DNA of 64,000 nucleotides from Silanimonas sp. (GCA_018334015.1 JAGXTI010000034.1:62001-126000), one strand, 5' to 3'. Shown: positions 48,787 through 58,718, counted from the stretch's first letter. The notes: generated by a model from the letters alone, not told the origin. Program-made: numbers and translations.

Positions 48787-49956
48787 ATGCGTCGTACTTC
48801 TTCGTCCGCCCGTTTTGCCGTGATTCTGGCCCTGTTCGCCGTGCTCGGCCTTTCGGCCTGTCGCGGCGGGAATGGCTCCGCCGAGGCCGAAGCTTCGAAC
48901 GGTGAGCCGGGCGCGAACGGTGAGAACCGCGAGCATGACCGGGCCGTGCCGGTCGAGGTGGCACCGGTGCAGCAGCGGCGGATCACCGCCAGCTACGCCG
49001 GCACCGCCAACCTGGAAGTGCCGGCTGATGCACAGGTGGTGGCCAAGACCAGTGGTGTGCTGCTACGTGTGCTGGTCGAGGAGGGCGATTTCGTGCGCGC
49101 CGGTCAGGCTCTGGCCCAGCTTGATCCTGAGCGTCCGCGGCTGGAGGCGGCGCGGGCCGAGGCCACCATGCGCCGTGCCCGGAACAACTTCGAACGTTCG
49201 CGCGAATTGTTCGGGCGGCAACTGGTCAGTGCCGAGGCCAACGATCAGCTCCGCTTCGAATATGAAGCCGCCAAGGCCGCCTGGGATCTGGCCCGCCTTG
49301 AACTGAGCCACACCACCATCACCGCACCGATCGGCGGGGTCGTTGCCGAACGCATGGCCAAGCCGGGCAACCTGATCAACATCAACACACCGCTTTACCG
49401 CATCGTCGACACCTCGCGGCTCGAAGCGGTGCTCAATGTGCCGGAACGCGAGATGGCGACGATGAAACCCGGTCTGCCGATCCGGATGGTGGTCGATGCC
49501 CTGCGCGGCCGGGTTTTCAATGGTGTGGTCGGCCGGATCAGTCCGGTGGTCGACCCCGCCAGCGGCACCTTCCGCGTGGTTGGTGTGTTCGAGGGTCAGG
49601 ACGGCCTCAAGCCCGGCATGTTCGGCCGCCTGCAGATCGTCTACGACGAGCGCGCCTCGGCCCTGACCGTGCCGCGCGAGGCGGTGGTCGAGGCCGACGG
49701 CGAGGCTTCGGTGTTCCTGGTCGATGCCGGCAAGGCGGTGCGCCGGGTGGTGCGGCTGGGCCATGTCGATGGCAGCTATGCCGAGATCCTCGAGGGCCTG
49801 GTCGAGAACGACCAGGTGATCACCGCCGGCCGGATCGCAGTACGCGACGGTGCCGCCGTCGAAGTGCTGGCACCGGCTTCGCCGCCGGCACCCGCGGCGG
49901 CGGACGCGCCGGCGCCCGTGGCGGCACCCGTGGCGGCACCCGTGGCGGCCGGCTGA
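48787..49956 (+). CDS. RND efflux periplasmic adaptor, lipoprotein
   Basis: This membrane fusion protein (389 residues from ATG 48787) has a lipoprotein signal ending LGLSAC, Cys25 being the lipid site. The adaptor core is complete: lipoyl halves around [23 protein letters not shown] and HTTITAPIGGVVAERM, a hairpin with helical heptads (AEATMRRARNNFERSRELF), a beta-barrel region and a membrane-proximal domain (SALTVPREAVVEADG). The short C-terminal tail is made of PVAA repeats. It is followed after 12 bases by two permease genes; no outer-membrane channel gene is present. Confidence 0.93.
   Translation: MRRTSSSARFAVILALFAVLGLSACRGGNGSAEAEASNGEPGANGENREHDRAVPVEVAPVQQRRITASYAGTANLEVPADAQVVAKTSGVLLRVLVEEGDFVRAGQALAQLDPERPRLEAARAEATMRRARNNFERSRELFGRQLVSAEANDQLRFEYEAAKAAWDLARLELSHTTITAPIGGVVAERMAKPGNLININTPLYRIVDTSRLEAVLNVPEREMATMKPGLPIRMVVDALRGRVFNGVVGRISPVVDPASGTFRVVGVFEGQDGLKPGMFGRLQIVYDERASALTVPREAVVEADGEASVFLVDAGKAVRRVVRLGHVDGSYAEILEGLVENDQVITAGRIAVRDGAAVEVLAPASPPAPAAADAPAPVAAPVAAPVAAG
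49915..49950 (+). repeat. 12-base tandem repeat at the end of the adaptor gene
   Basis: Three copies of CCCGTGGCGGCA (last ending in C) encode the PVAA tail of the adaptor. In-frame and probably variable in copy number. Confidence 0.8.
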
Positions 49957-49968
49957 TCGCGGCGGACG

Positions 49969-52900
49969 ATGGCCATGGGACTGATCGAACTCGCCACCCG
50001 CCGCCGCGTCACCGTCGCCATGGCGGCGCTGACCCTGGTGCTGTTCGGGCTGATCGCGCTGGGGGAACTCAAAGTCAATCTGCTGCCCGACCTCAGCTAC
50101 CCGACGCTGACCGTGCGCACCGAGTACACCGGTGCCGCACCGGCGGAAATGGAGACCCTGATCACCGAGCCGGTCGAGCAGGCCGTGGGCGTGGTGCAGA
50201 ACCTGCGGCGGATCCGCTCGATCTCGCGCACCGGGCAGAGCGATGTGGTGCTGGAGTTCGCCTGGGGCACCGACATGGACCAGGCCAGCCTGGAGGTGCG
50301 CGACAAACTGGAGCTCCTGCAGTTGCCGCTGGAGGCGAGGCCACCACTGCTGCTGCGCTTTGATCCCGGCACCGAGCCGATCCTGCGGCTCGCGCTGGCG
50401 GCTTCCGGCCCGACGGCCACGCCGGAGGAGCTGATGGCCCTGCGCCGCTACGCCGAAGAAACGCTGCAACGCCGGCTGGAACCAGTCGAGGGCGTGGCGG
50501 CGGTCCGGGTTGGCGGTGGTCTGCAAGACGAGGTGCAGGTGCTGATCGACCAGCAGGCATTGGCGCGCCTCAACCTCGACATCCAGCAGGTGATGCAACG
50601 CCTGCGCGAGGAGAACGTCAACGTCTCGGGCGGCCGCATCGAGGAGGGCAACCAGCGCTACCTCGTGCGCACGGTCAACCAGTTCGCCAGCCTGCAGCAG
50701 ATGCGCGACATGCTGGTCGCCCAGGTCAACGGCGTGCCGGTGCACCTGCGTGACATCGCCACCGTGGCGCAGGGTCATCGCGAACGCGAGGCCATCATCC
50801 GCATCGGCGCGGCCGAGGCGGTCGAGATCGCCATCTACCGCGAGGGTGATGCCAACACCGTGGCGGTGGCGGCCGCCGTGCACGAGGCCCTGCGGCGGAT
50901 GGAAGCCGAGGCCAGCCCGATGCGCCCCGGCGAGCGACGCGCCGCTGCCGCCGTGCCGCGGGTCGAGGGCGAGTTCCTGATCGACGGGTTCCGGCTGCGC
51001 ACCGTCGAGGACCAGTCGGTGTTCATCCGTGCCGCCCTGAGCCAGGTCCAGGTCGAAGCCGTGCTCGGCGGCCTGTTTGCCATCCTCGTCATCTTCTTCT
51101 TCCTGCGCGACGGCTGGAGCACCTTCGTCATCTCGCTCTCGCTGCCGATCTCGATCATCGCCACCTTCTTTTTCATGGGTCAACTCGGCCTGTCGCTCAA
51201 CGTGATGTCGCTGGCCGGCCTGGCCCTGGCCACCGGCATGGTGGTCGATGATTCGATCGTGGTGCTGGAGAGCATCGCCAAGGCGCGCGAGCGCGGTTTG
51301 GGCATTCTGGAGTCGGCCCTGATCGGCACCCGCGAGGTCGGCATGCCGGTGGTGGCGACCACGCTGACCACGGTGGCGGTGTTCCTGCCGCTGGTCTTCG
51401 TCGAAGGCGTGGCCGGCCAGTTGTTCAGGGACCAGGCGCTGACGGTCTCGATTGCCCTGCTGATCTCGATGGTGGTGGCACTCACCCTGATCCCGATGCT
51501 GGCCTCGCTGAAGGCGACCGCGCCGATGGGCTTCATCGTCGAACGCGAACCCGGCCGGGTGCCGCTTGCCACTCATGGCGCTGGCCGGGCGGCCCTGTTC
51601 GGCGCACCGCTACGCGCCGTGCGGGCGCGCCTGGGGGGGCGTCCGGGGCAGGTGCTGGCTTGGCTCGCCGCGCTGCTGGCCGCGCCCTTCATCGCCTTGT
51701 TCGCGCTCGGTGCCCTGCTGCTGGCCGGCCTGCTGCGCTTGGTCCTGTGGCTCGGGCAGGGCTTTGTCGCGCAGGTCTTGCCGCGCTTCGCGGCGGTCGG
51801 TGAATTTCTGTTGCGCCCCTACGAGCGGCTTGCCTCGGCCTACCGCGAACGCATCCTGCCCGGTGCGCTCGATCGCCCCGGCCTCGTGCTCGGCACCAGT
51901 GGCATCGCCTTCGTGCTATCGCTGGCGCTTGCCAGCACGCTGGGCACCGACCTGATCCCGCAACTGGCACAGGACCGCTTCGAGATGACTGCGACCCTGC
52001 CGGCCGGGACGCCGCTCGCCGACACCGACCGGCTGGTCGCGGCGGTGCAGGGGCGCTTCGAAGACGACCCGCGCATCCAAGCCTTGTTTGGTGTCAGCGG
52101 CACCGGCACCCGGCTCGACGCCAACCCGACCGAGGCCGGCGAGAATGTCGCCCGCGTCGCCATCGTGCTGGGCCAGGGCTACACCCGCGCCAGCGAGGCG
52201 GCAATCACCGAGGATCTGCGCGCCCTGATGGCGCAGTACCCCGGCGTCGACGTCAAGTTCAGCCGGCCCGAACTGGTGGCGCTGTCCACCCCGCTGGAGA
52301 TCGAACTGCGCGGCACCGACCTTGCCGCCATCGAACGCGCCGCCCGCCAGCTGCGCGAACAGATGGTGGCCTCGCCGATGTTCGCCGACGTGCGATCGAG
52401 CGTGCAGGAGGGGTTCCCGGAGATCCAGATCGTCTTCGACCAGGAGCGTGCCGCGGCACTCGGTCTGACCACCCGCCAGATCGCCGACGAGGTGGTCCGC
52501 AAGGTGCGTGGCGAGGTGGCCACCCGCTACAGCTTCCGCGACCGCAAGATCGACGTGCTGGTGCGCGCCCAAGAGCAGGACCGCGCCTCGGTGGCCGAGA
52601 TCCGCAACCTCATCATCAACCCGCGCAGTGACCGGCCGGTCACGCTGTCTTCGGTGGCCGAGGTGCGTGAAACCATCGGGCCCAGCGAAATCCACCGGGT
52701 CGATCAGACCCGCGCCGCCATCCTTTCCGCCAACCTGCGCGATGTCGATCTCGGCACCGCCATCGAGGAGGTTCGGCGTCTGGTCGCCGAGAACCCGCTC
52801 GGTACCGATGTGCGTCTGGCCTTTGGTGGTCAGGGCGAGGAGCTGACCCGTTCGCTGCAATCCCTGCTGTTCGCCTTCGCGCTGGCGATCTTCCTCGTGT

Positions 52901-53424
52901 ATCTGGTCATGGCCTCGCAGTTCGAGTCGCTGCTGCACCCCTTCGTCATCCTGTTCACCATTCCGCTGGCCGTGGTCGGTGCGGTGCTGGCGCTGGTGCT
53001 GAGCGGTGCGCCGGTGTCGGTGGTGGTGTTCATCGGCCTGATCCTGCTGGTCGGCATCGTGGTCAAGAACGCCATCATTCTGGTCGACAAGATCAACCAG
53101 CTCCGGCTGGAGGGCATGCCCAAGCGCCGCGCCATGCTCGAAGGCGCGGCCTCGCGGCTGCGTCCGATCATCATGACCACGCTCACCACGCTGTTCGCCT
53201 TCGCGCCGCTGGCTTTCCTGGGCGGGGAGGGGGCCGAGGTCAAGTCGCCGATGGCGTTGACAGTAATTGGTGGCCTTGTGGTGTCCACCTTGCTCACGCT
53301 GGTGGTGATCCCGGTGATGTACGACCTGCTCGACCGGCGTGGTGACGCGGCCTGGGCGCGCGAGGGTGAACGCAAGCGCAAGATCGGCATGATCGGCCGG
53401 ATGCTCGGGGAGGGCACGCCATGA
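49969..53424 (+). CDS. RND efflux permease, subunit 1, with enlarged central region
   Basis: This 1151-residue inner-membrane proton antiporter is longer than the usual 1020-1050. The N-terminal ELATRRRVTVAMAALTLVLF and LPDLSYPTLTVRTEYTGAAP are standard. TM4 carries the Asp pair D427-D428 in GMVVDDSIVVLES and TM10 carries K1033 in GIVVKNAIILVD, the full proton relay. Between TM6 and TM7, residues about 520-625 form an insertion with a long hydrophobic stretch (564-600, ALLAAPFIALFALGALLLAG) that may add membrane segments. ATG 49969 or 49975 are both possible starts. Its stop overlaps the next permease's ATG by four bases. Confidence 0.94.
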   Translation: MAMGLIELATRRRVTVAMAALTLVLFGLIALGELKVNLLPDLSYPTLTVRTEYTGAAPAEMETLITEPVEQAVGVVQNLRRIRSISRTGQSDVVLEFAWGTDMDQASLEVRDKLELLQLPLEARPPLLLRFDPGTEPILRLALAASGPTATPEELMALRRYAEETLQRRLEPVEGVAAVRVGGGLQDEVQVLIDQQALARLNLDIQQVMQRLREENVNVSGGRIEEGNQRYLVRTVNQFASLQQMRDMLVAQVNGVPVHLRDIATVAQGHREREAIIRIGAAEAVEIAIYREGDANTVAVAAAVHEALRRMEAEASPMRPGERRAAAAVPRVEGEFLIDGFRLRTVEDQSVFIRAALSQVQVEAVLGGLFAILVIFFFLRDGWSTFVISLSLPISIIATFFFMGQLGLSLNVMSLAGLALATGMVVDDSIVVLESIAKARERGLGILESALIGTREVGMPVVATTLTTVAVFLPLVFVEGVAGQLFRDQALTVSIALLISMVVALTLIPMLASLKATAPMGFIVEREPGRVPLATHGAGRAALFGAPLRAVRARLGGRPGQVLAWLAALLAAPFIALFALGALLLAGLLRLVLWLGQGFVAQVLPRFAAVGEFLLRPYERLASAYRERILPGALDRPGLVLGTSGIAFVLSLALASTLGTDLIPQLAQDRFEMTATLPAGTPLADTDRLVAAVQGRFEDDPRIQALFGVSGTGTRLDANPTEAGENVARVAIVLGQGYTRASEAAITEDLRALMAQYPGVDVKFSRPELVALSTPLEIELRGTDLAAIERAARQLREQMVASPMFADVRSSVQEGFPEIQIVFDQERAAALGLTTRQIADEVVRKVRGEVATRYSFRDRKIDVLVRAQEQDRASVAEIRNLIINPRSDRPVTLSSVAEVRETIGPSEIHRVDQTRAAILSANLRDVDLGTAIEEVRRLVAENPLGTDVRLAFGGQGEELTRSLQSLLFAFALAIFLVYLVMASQFESLLHPFVILFTIPLAVVGAVLALVLSGAPVSVVVFIGLILLVGIVVKNAIILVDKINQLRLEGMPKRRAMLEGAASRLRPIIMTTLTTLFAFAPLAFLGGEGAEVKSPMALTVIGGLVVSTLLTLVVIPVMYDLLDRRGDAAWAREGERKRKIGMIGRMLGEGTP

Positions 53425-56400
53425 GCCTCGCAGAACTCAGCCTGCGACGGCCGGTCACCGCCATCATGTTCTACGTCTCGCTGATGGTACTGGGCGTCAT
53501 CGCCGCCTTCCGCCTGCCGCTGGAGCAGTTCCCCGCCATCAGCGCGCCCTTCCTGTACGTCGAGCTGCCCTATCCGGGCGCCACCCCGGAAGAGGTCGAG
53601 CGCACCCTGGTGCGGCCGGTCGAGGAGGCGCTGGCCACCCTGCCTGGACTGGCCAACCTGTTCTCGCAGTCGCGTAGCGACGGCGGCGGGGTGTTCATCG
53701 AATTCAGCGACTGGAGCCGCGACGTCTCGATCGCCGCCGGCGAGGCCCGCGACCGCATCGACGCGATCCGGCCGGAACTGCCCGACGATTTCCAGCGCTA
53801 CTTCGTCATGAAGTTCTCGACCACCGACGAACCGGTGCTGCGCCTGCGTTTCACCAGTGAACGCGATCTGCGCAACGAATACGCCATGCTCGAACGCAAC
53901 TTCAAGCGCCGGATGGAGCGGATCGCCGGGGTGGCGCGGGTCGACATCGTCGGCGTCGAGCAGCCCGAGGTCGAGATCGCCATCGATCCGATGCGGCTCG
54001 GTGCGCACAACCTGAGCCTCAACGATCTGGCGGTGCGCCTGCGCGGGATCAATTTCTCGGTGTCGGCCGGCAGCATCGACGATGGCCTGCGCCGAGTTCG
54101 TGTGCAGCCGGTTGGCGAGATCCACAGCCTTGATGAATTGCGCGAACTGGTGCTGAACGACCGTGGCCTGCGGCTGGGCGACATCGCCGAGGTCCGCTTC
54201 CAGCCGCAACGGGCCGAAATGGGCCGGCTGCTCGATGGCCGCCCGGCCGTAGGGGTCGATGTCTACCGCGAGGCCGATGCCAACCTGGTCGAGATGTCGC
54301 GTGCGGTGCTGGCCGAGATGCAGCATATCGAGGCCCTGCCCGAACTGGTCGGCATCCAGTGGTTCGTCGCCGACGACCAGGCCGACAGCGTGCGCGATTC
54401 GCTCGCCGAACTGCTCGAGGCCGGCATCATCGGCAGTCTGTTCGCCCTGGTGGTGCTGTTCTATTTCCTGCGGCAGTGGCCGAGCACCCTGATGGTGGCG
54501 CTGGCCATCCCGATCTGTCTCGTCATGACGCTGGGCGTCATGTACTTCTACGGCGTCACGCTCAATGTGCTGACCATGATGGGCCTGCTGCTGGCGATCG
54601 GCATGCTGGTCGACAACGCGGTGGTGGTGGTCGAGAGCATCCACCAGTACCGCGACCGCTACCCCGACGATCCGGTGCGCTGCGCCATCGAGGGCACCCG
54701 CAGTGTGCAGCTCGCCATCAGCGCCGGCACGCTGACCAGCATCATCGTCTTCGTGCCCAACCTGTTCGGTGAAGTCAACCAGATCAGCATCTTCCTGGGC
54801 CAGGTGGCCCTGACCATCACCATCGCCCTGCTGGCCTCGTGGCTAGTCGCTGTCAGCCTGATCCCGATGATCGCCGCGCGCATCCCGGCCCCCAGCAAGA
54901 TCACGAAAGACCGCGGTTTCCTGCCTTGGCTGCACTTGCACTACACCCGTTTCCTGCGCTGGACCCTGGAGCACCGCGGCTGGTCGGTGGCCGGCATCCT
55001 GTTGATCGTCGCCCTCGGCGTGCTGCCGGCCGCCACCGGGATGATGAAGGTCGACATGTTCAAGGAGGACCCCGGCCGCGAGATCGACATCTACTTCGAC
55101 TGGCGCGGCTCCTACAGCATCGAGCAGATGCGCGACGAGATGCTGCGCATCGAGCGTTTCCTCGACGAGCGCCGCGAGACGTTCCAGATCGAGCAGATCT
55201 ACGCGGTCTACAGCGAGCGTGGATGGGGCGGTATCGACCTCACTTTGCGCTCCGAAGGGCCGGGTCTGGAGGACACCGCCAGCATCCAGGAACGGCTGCG
55301 CGAGGCTCTGCCGCGCTCGGCCTTGGCCGAGATCGGTATCGAGGGAAGCGGCGGCCCCGGCGGCGGCGGTGGCGGTCGCGGCCAGGGCGTGCGGGTGTCG
55401 CTCACCGGTGATTCGAGCACCGAGTTGCAGTCCATTGCTGAGGCGGTGCTGCCGCTGCTGGCGCAGCGCCCGGAATTGCGCGATGTGCGCATCGACACCG
55501 GCGATGAAGTCAGCGAAGTGCGTGTCAGCGTCGATCGCGAGCGCGCCGCCGCCTACGGCTTTTCCGCCGAAGATGTGGCGCAGTACCTCGGCATCGCCCT
55601 GCGCGGTACGCCATTGCGCGAGTTCCGCCGCGATGGTGATGAAGTGCCGGTCTGGGTGCGCTTCGATGGCGCCCAGCAGTTCCGGGTCGAAAACCTGAGC
55701 ACCTTGCAGCTGACCCGACCGGACGGCAGCCGGGTGCCCTTGACCTCGATGGTGGACGTGGCAGTGGTGCGTGGTGCCAGCCAGATCCAACGTGAGAACC
55801 GCCGCACCGCGATCGCCATCGCCGCCAACCGCGCCGAGGGCAAGACCAGCGAGGATGCCCGCCGCGCCATCGATGCTGTGCTCTCGCAGGTCGATTTTCC
55901 GCCCGGCTACGGCTACCGCTGGGGTGGCGATTTCCAGCGCAACGACGATGCCGGCGCGCAGATGGCTTTCAACACCCTGATCGCGCTGATCATGATTTTC
56001 ATCGTCATGGCGGCGCTGTTCGAATCGCTGCTGCACCCGATGGCGATCATGAGCAGCGTGGTGTTCTCGGCCTTTGGCGTGTTCTGGTTCTTCGTGCTCA
56101 CCGGCACCACCTTCACCATCATGTCGGCGATCGGCATCCTGGTGCTGATGGGCGTGGTGGTGAACAACGGCATCGTCATGGTCGAACACATCAACAACCT
56201 GCGACGCGCCGGCAAACGGCGCATCGACGCGCTGGTCGAGGGCAGCGGCGAGCGGCTGCGGCCGATCCTGATGACCATGGGCACCACCATCCTCGGCATG
56301 CTGCCGCTGGCCCTGGGCGGCGCCCAGATCGGTGGCGACGGCCCGGCCTACTACCCGATGGCGCGGGCCATCGTCGGTGGCCTGGCGTTCTCGACCGTGG

Positions 56401-56510
56401 TCAGTCTGCTGTTCCTGCCGACCATCTACACGCTGCTCGATGACCTCGGCCTGTGGGCGGCGGCGGCTTTCCGCCGCGCCCGTCTGCAAGTGGTCGGCGC
56501 GCCGGTATGA
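53421..56510 (+). CDS. RND efflux permease, subunit 2, with altered proton relay
   Basis: The 1029-residue protein has the normal RND layout: SLRRPVTAIMFYVSLMVLG, FPAISAPFLYVELPYPGATP, two porter loops and twelve membrane segments. At the relay positions it differs from subunit 1: TM4 reads GMLVDNAVVVVES (D398, N399 instead of a second Asp) and TM10 reads GVVVNNGIVMVE (N915 where Lys is usual). A glycine-rich loop (about 643-655) lies in the second periplasmic domain. Coupled translation with subunit 1 suggests a hetero-oligomer like MdtBC, in which one partner need not conduct protons (inference). Confidence 0.93.
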   Translation: MSLAELSLRRPVTAIMFYVSLMVLGVIAAFRLPLEQFPAISAPFLYVELPYPGATPEEVERTLVRPVEEALATLPGLANLFSQSRSDGGGVFIEFSDWSRDVSIAAGEARDRIDAIRPELPDDFQRYFVMKFSTTDEPVLRLRFTSERDLRNEYAMLERNFKRRMERIAGVARVDIVGVEQPEVEIAIDPMRLGAHNLSLNDLAVRLRGINFSVSAGSIDDGLRRVRVQPVGEIHSLDELRELVLNDRGLRLGDIAEVRFQPQRAEMGRLLDGRPAVGVDVYREADANLVEMSRAVLAEMQHIEALPELVGIQWFVADDQADSVRDSLAELLEAGIIGSLFALVVLFYFLRQWPSTLMVALAIPICLVMTLGVMYFYGVTLNVLTMMGLLLAIGMLVDNAVVVVESIHQYRDRYPDDPVRCAIEGTRSVQLAISAGTLTSIIVFVPNLFGEVNQISIFLGQVALTITIALLASWLVAVSLIPMIAARIPAPSKITKDRGFLPWLHLHYTRFLRWTLEHRGWSVAGILLIVALGVLPAATGMMKVDMFKEDPGREIDIYFDWRGSYSIEQMRDEMLRIERFLDERRETFQIEQIYAVYSERGWGGIDLTLRSEGPGLEDTASIQERLREALPRSALAEIGIEGSGGPGGGGGGRGQGVRVSLTGDSSTELQSIAEAVLPLLAQRPELRDVRIDTGDEVSEVRVSVDRERAAAYGFSAEDVAQYLGIALRGTPLREFRRDGDEVPVWVRFDGAQQFRVENLSTLQLTRPDGSRVPLTSMVDVAVVRGASQIQRENRRTAIAIAANRAEGKTSEDARRAIDAVLSQVDFPPGYGYRWGGDFQRNDDAGAQMAFNTLIALIMIFIVMAALFESLLHPMAIMSSVVFSAFGVFWFFVLTGTTFTIMSAIGILVLMGVVVNNGIVMVEHINNLRRAGKRRIDALVEGSGERLRPILMTMGTTILGMLPLALGGAQIGGDGPAYYPMARAIVGGLAFSTVVSLLFLPTIYTLLDDLGLWAAAAFRRARLQVVGAPV

Positions 56511-56537
56511 GCTTGAGTCTGGCCTTCCTGCCGGTGT

Positions 56538-57764
56538 TCAGCCGGCCGCGCCACCCAGCAGGCGGCTGAGGATGCCGGCGCTGGCGGCCCAGATGCCGAC
56601 CACCGTGCCCAGCGAGGTCAGGAAGAAATTGAGCAGGATGCGCGCCACCCGGTTGCGCCACCAGCCCCCGATCCGGCGGGTGTCGTCGCGCAGGGCGAGG
56701 AAATCGGCGTAGTCGGGTTGACGCACCCAGGCCTCGGTCAGGGCGCTGAAGGTGCCCGAGCCCAGGGCCGGGTGCAGCGGCGTGATCGGCGAGGCCAATG
56801 CGGCGGCGAGGATGCTCAAGGGATGACCGCCGGCGGCGAGACAGCCCAGGGCTCCGCCGATGGCGGTGATCATCACCCAGTGCAAGAGCACCGCGCCGCC
56901 GGTCTCGATGCCGCCCTGGTGCCAGCCCCAAGCGAAGCCGCCGAGCAGGAAGGCCACCAGCACGATCGTGAACCACGGTGGCCCGCTGGCCACGGGCGGG
57001 CGTTCGAGTTCGGCGATGCGTGCCGCCGGTTCGAGCGCATCCTCCACCAGCGCGGCTTTCAGGCCGGCCAGATGACCGGCGCCGACCACGGCCAGCACGC
57101 GACGCCCGGGATGCGCACGGCCGGCCTCGCGCAGTTTGGCCGCCATGTAGCGGTCGCGCTCGGCGATCACCGCCTCGAACAGTTCGGGGCTCTGGCCGGC
57201 GAATTCGGCGAAGCTGGCCTCCAGCACATCGCCCTGTTTGAGCGTTTCGATGGCGCCGTCCTCGACCTTTTCGTCGGCCAGCAGGCTGGCCAGGAGGCCA
57301 GCACCCAGCATCGAGCGCTTCCAGTAGCCGAGCCGGCCCCAGGCGCGGCGGAAGGTCAGGCCGATGTCGCGGTCGATCAGGGCCAGCGGCAGGCCGCGCG
57401 CCTCGGCACCCAGGGCGGCGGCCTTGAGTTCGGCGCCTGGCTCGACGCCGAGCTGTTCGGAGAGTCGGCGCTGGTAGGCGGCCAGGGCGAGGTTCGCGGC
57501 CAGCAGCCCGGCCTTGCCCGATTGGATGGCCGCCACGAGATCGAGTTTGGCCAGCGCATCGGGGTCGGTGAGCGCACGGTGGCGCGCCGCGTCGAGTTCG
57601 ACGGCGATGACATCGAAAGCCGCACTGGCGAGGGCGGCTTCGACCGCGACCACGCTCTCTTTTGAAACGTGCGCGGTGCCGAGCAGGGTGTAGTGCACGC
57701 CGTCGCGTTCGACGAAAGCATGCGGCTGGTCGGCCCAGGCTGGCGGGGTCGGGGGTTGGGTCAC
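56538..57764 (-). CDS. TraB/PrgY-family membrane protein
   Basis: The 408-residue protein belongs to the TraB family, named for the enterococcal pheromone shutdown protein. The N-terminal domain has LLGTAHVSKES, DVIAVELDAARHRAL and VVGAGHLAGLKAAL, the conserved GTAH, ELD and GxGH motifs that suggest a metal-dependent hydrolase-like site. The last 130 residues contain several membrane segments (IVLVAFLLGGFAWGW, ITAIGGALGCLAAG, LGTVVGIWAASAGIL). The function in Gram-negative bacteria is not settled. It lies 39 bases after aguB in the same direction. Confidence 0.88.
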   Translation of the reverse strand: MTQPPTPPAWADQPHAFVERDGVHYTLLGTAHVSKESVVAVEAALASAAFDVIAVELDAARHRALTDPDALAKLDLVAAIQSGKAGLLAANLALAAYQRRLSEQLGVEPGAELKAAALGAEARGLPLALIDRDIGLTFRRAWGRLGYWKRSMLGAGLLASLLADEKVEDGAIETLKQGDVLEASFAEFAGQSPELFEAVIAERDRYMAAKLREAGRAHPGRRVLAVVGAGHLAGLKAALVEDALEPAARIAELERPPVASGPPWFTIVLVAFLLGGFAWGWHQGGIETGGAVLLHWVMITAIGGALGCLAAGGHPLSILAAALASPITPLHPALGSGTFSALTEAWVRQPDYADFLALRDDTRRIGGWWRNRVARILLNFFLTSLGTVVGIWAASAGILSRLLGGAAG

Positions 57765-57803
57765 GGTGGGGTTGTCGGATCAGTGGGCGGCAGGGCGCCG
57801 GGG

Positions 57804-58718
57804 TCAATCACGGAAGCGCTTCGTCAGATCGCCGTAGGCATCGATACGGCGGTCGCGCAGGAAGGGCCAGATGCGGCGCACGGCTTCGCTGCGGGCGAGG
57901 TCGATGGAGCAGAACAGCAGTTCCGCCGCATCGCGCGAAGCTTCGGCCAGGATCTCGCCCTGCGGGCCGCAGACAAAGCTCGAGCCCCAGAACTGGATGC
58001 CGTGAGCATCGGCTGTTCCTTCGGCTGTTCCCTCGGCAGCCTTCGGTGCGGCCTCGAAGCCGGTGCGGTTGCAGGCCAGCACCGGCAGGCCGTTGGCCAC
58101 CGCATGGCCGCGCTGCGAGAGGATCCAGGCCATGCGTTGGCGCTCTTTTTCGGCATCGCTGTCGCGCGGGTCCCAGCCGATCGCCGTGGGGTAGAGCAGC
58201 AGATCGGCGCCGGCCAGGGCCATCAGCCGGGCGGCTTCCGGGTACCACTGGTCCCAGCAGACCAGCACGCCCAGTCGACCCACCGAAGTGTCGATCGGGG
58301 TGAAGCCCAGATCGCCCGGCGTGAAGTAGAACTTCTCGTTGAAGCCGGGGTCGTCGGGGATGTGCATCTTCCGGTACTTGCCGGCCATGCGACCGTTGGC
58401 GTCGAAGACCACCGCGGTGTTGTGCGATAGCCCCGGAGCACGACGCTCGAACAGCGAGCCGACCAGCACCACGCTGTGTTGCTTGGCGAGCTTCGAGAGG
58501 CGTTCACTGCTCGGACCAGGGATGGTCTCGGCGCGGTCGAACTCCTCGACGCTCTGGTGCTGGCAGAAGTAGGGGCCGTTGTGCAGTTCCTGCAAGAGCA
58601 CGAGCTTCGCGCCACCGGCAGCGGCTTCGGCGACACGGCTTTCGATGCGGGCGAGGTTGGATTCGGCATCGCCCCGGTGGATGTCCTGGACCAGGGCGAC
58701 GTTCAGCGTGCGACTCAA
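57804..58718 (-). CDS. aguB: N-carbamoylputrescine amidase
   Basis: AguB hydrolyses N-carbamoylputrescine to putrescine, ammonia and CO2. The 304-residue nitrilase-family enzyme has the Glu-Lys-Cys triad: E44 in LLQELHNGPYF, Lys in KYRKMHIPDDPG, Cys in LVCWDQWYPEAARL. An EGTAEGTA duplication near 230 is a small in-frame repeat. Its ATG overlaps the aguA stop by four bases, and AguA makes exactly its substrate, so the assignment is firm. Confidence 0.95.
   Translation of the reverse strand: MSRTLNVALVQDIHRGDAESNLARIESRVAEAAAGGAKLVLLQELHNGPYFCQHQSVEEFDRAETIPGPSSERLSKLAKQHSVVLVGSLFERRAPGLSHNTAVVFDANGRMAGKYRKMHIPDDPGFNEKFYFTPGDLGFTPIDTSVGRLGVLVCWDQWYPEAARLMALAGADLLLYPTAIGWDPRDSDAEKERQRMAWILSQRGHAVANGLPVLACNRTGFEAAPKAAEGTAEGTADAHGIQFWGSSFVCGPQGEILAEASRDAAELLFCSIDLARSEAVRRIWPFLRDRRIDAYGDLTKRFRD

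Noticed and set aside
49063-51576. Leftward frame of 837 codons opposite the RND genes
   Set aside because: It is His/Asp/Gln/Gly-rich antisense composition and overlaps two recognisable genes on the other strand.
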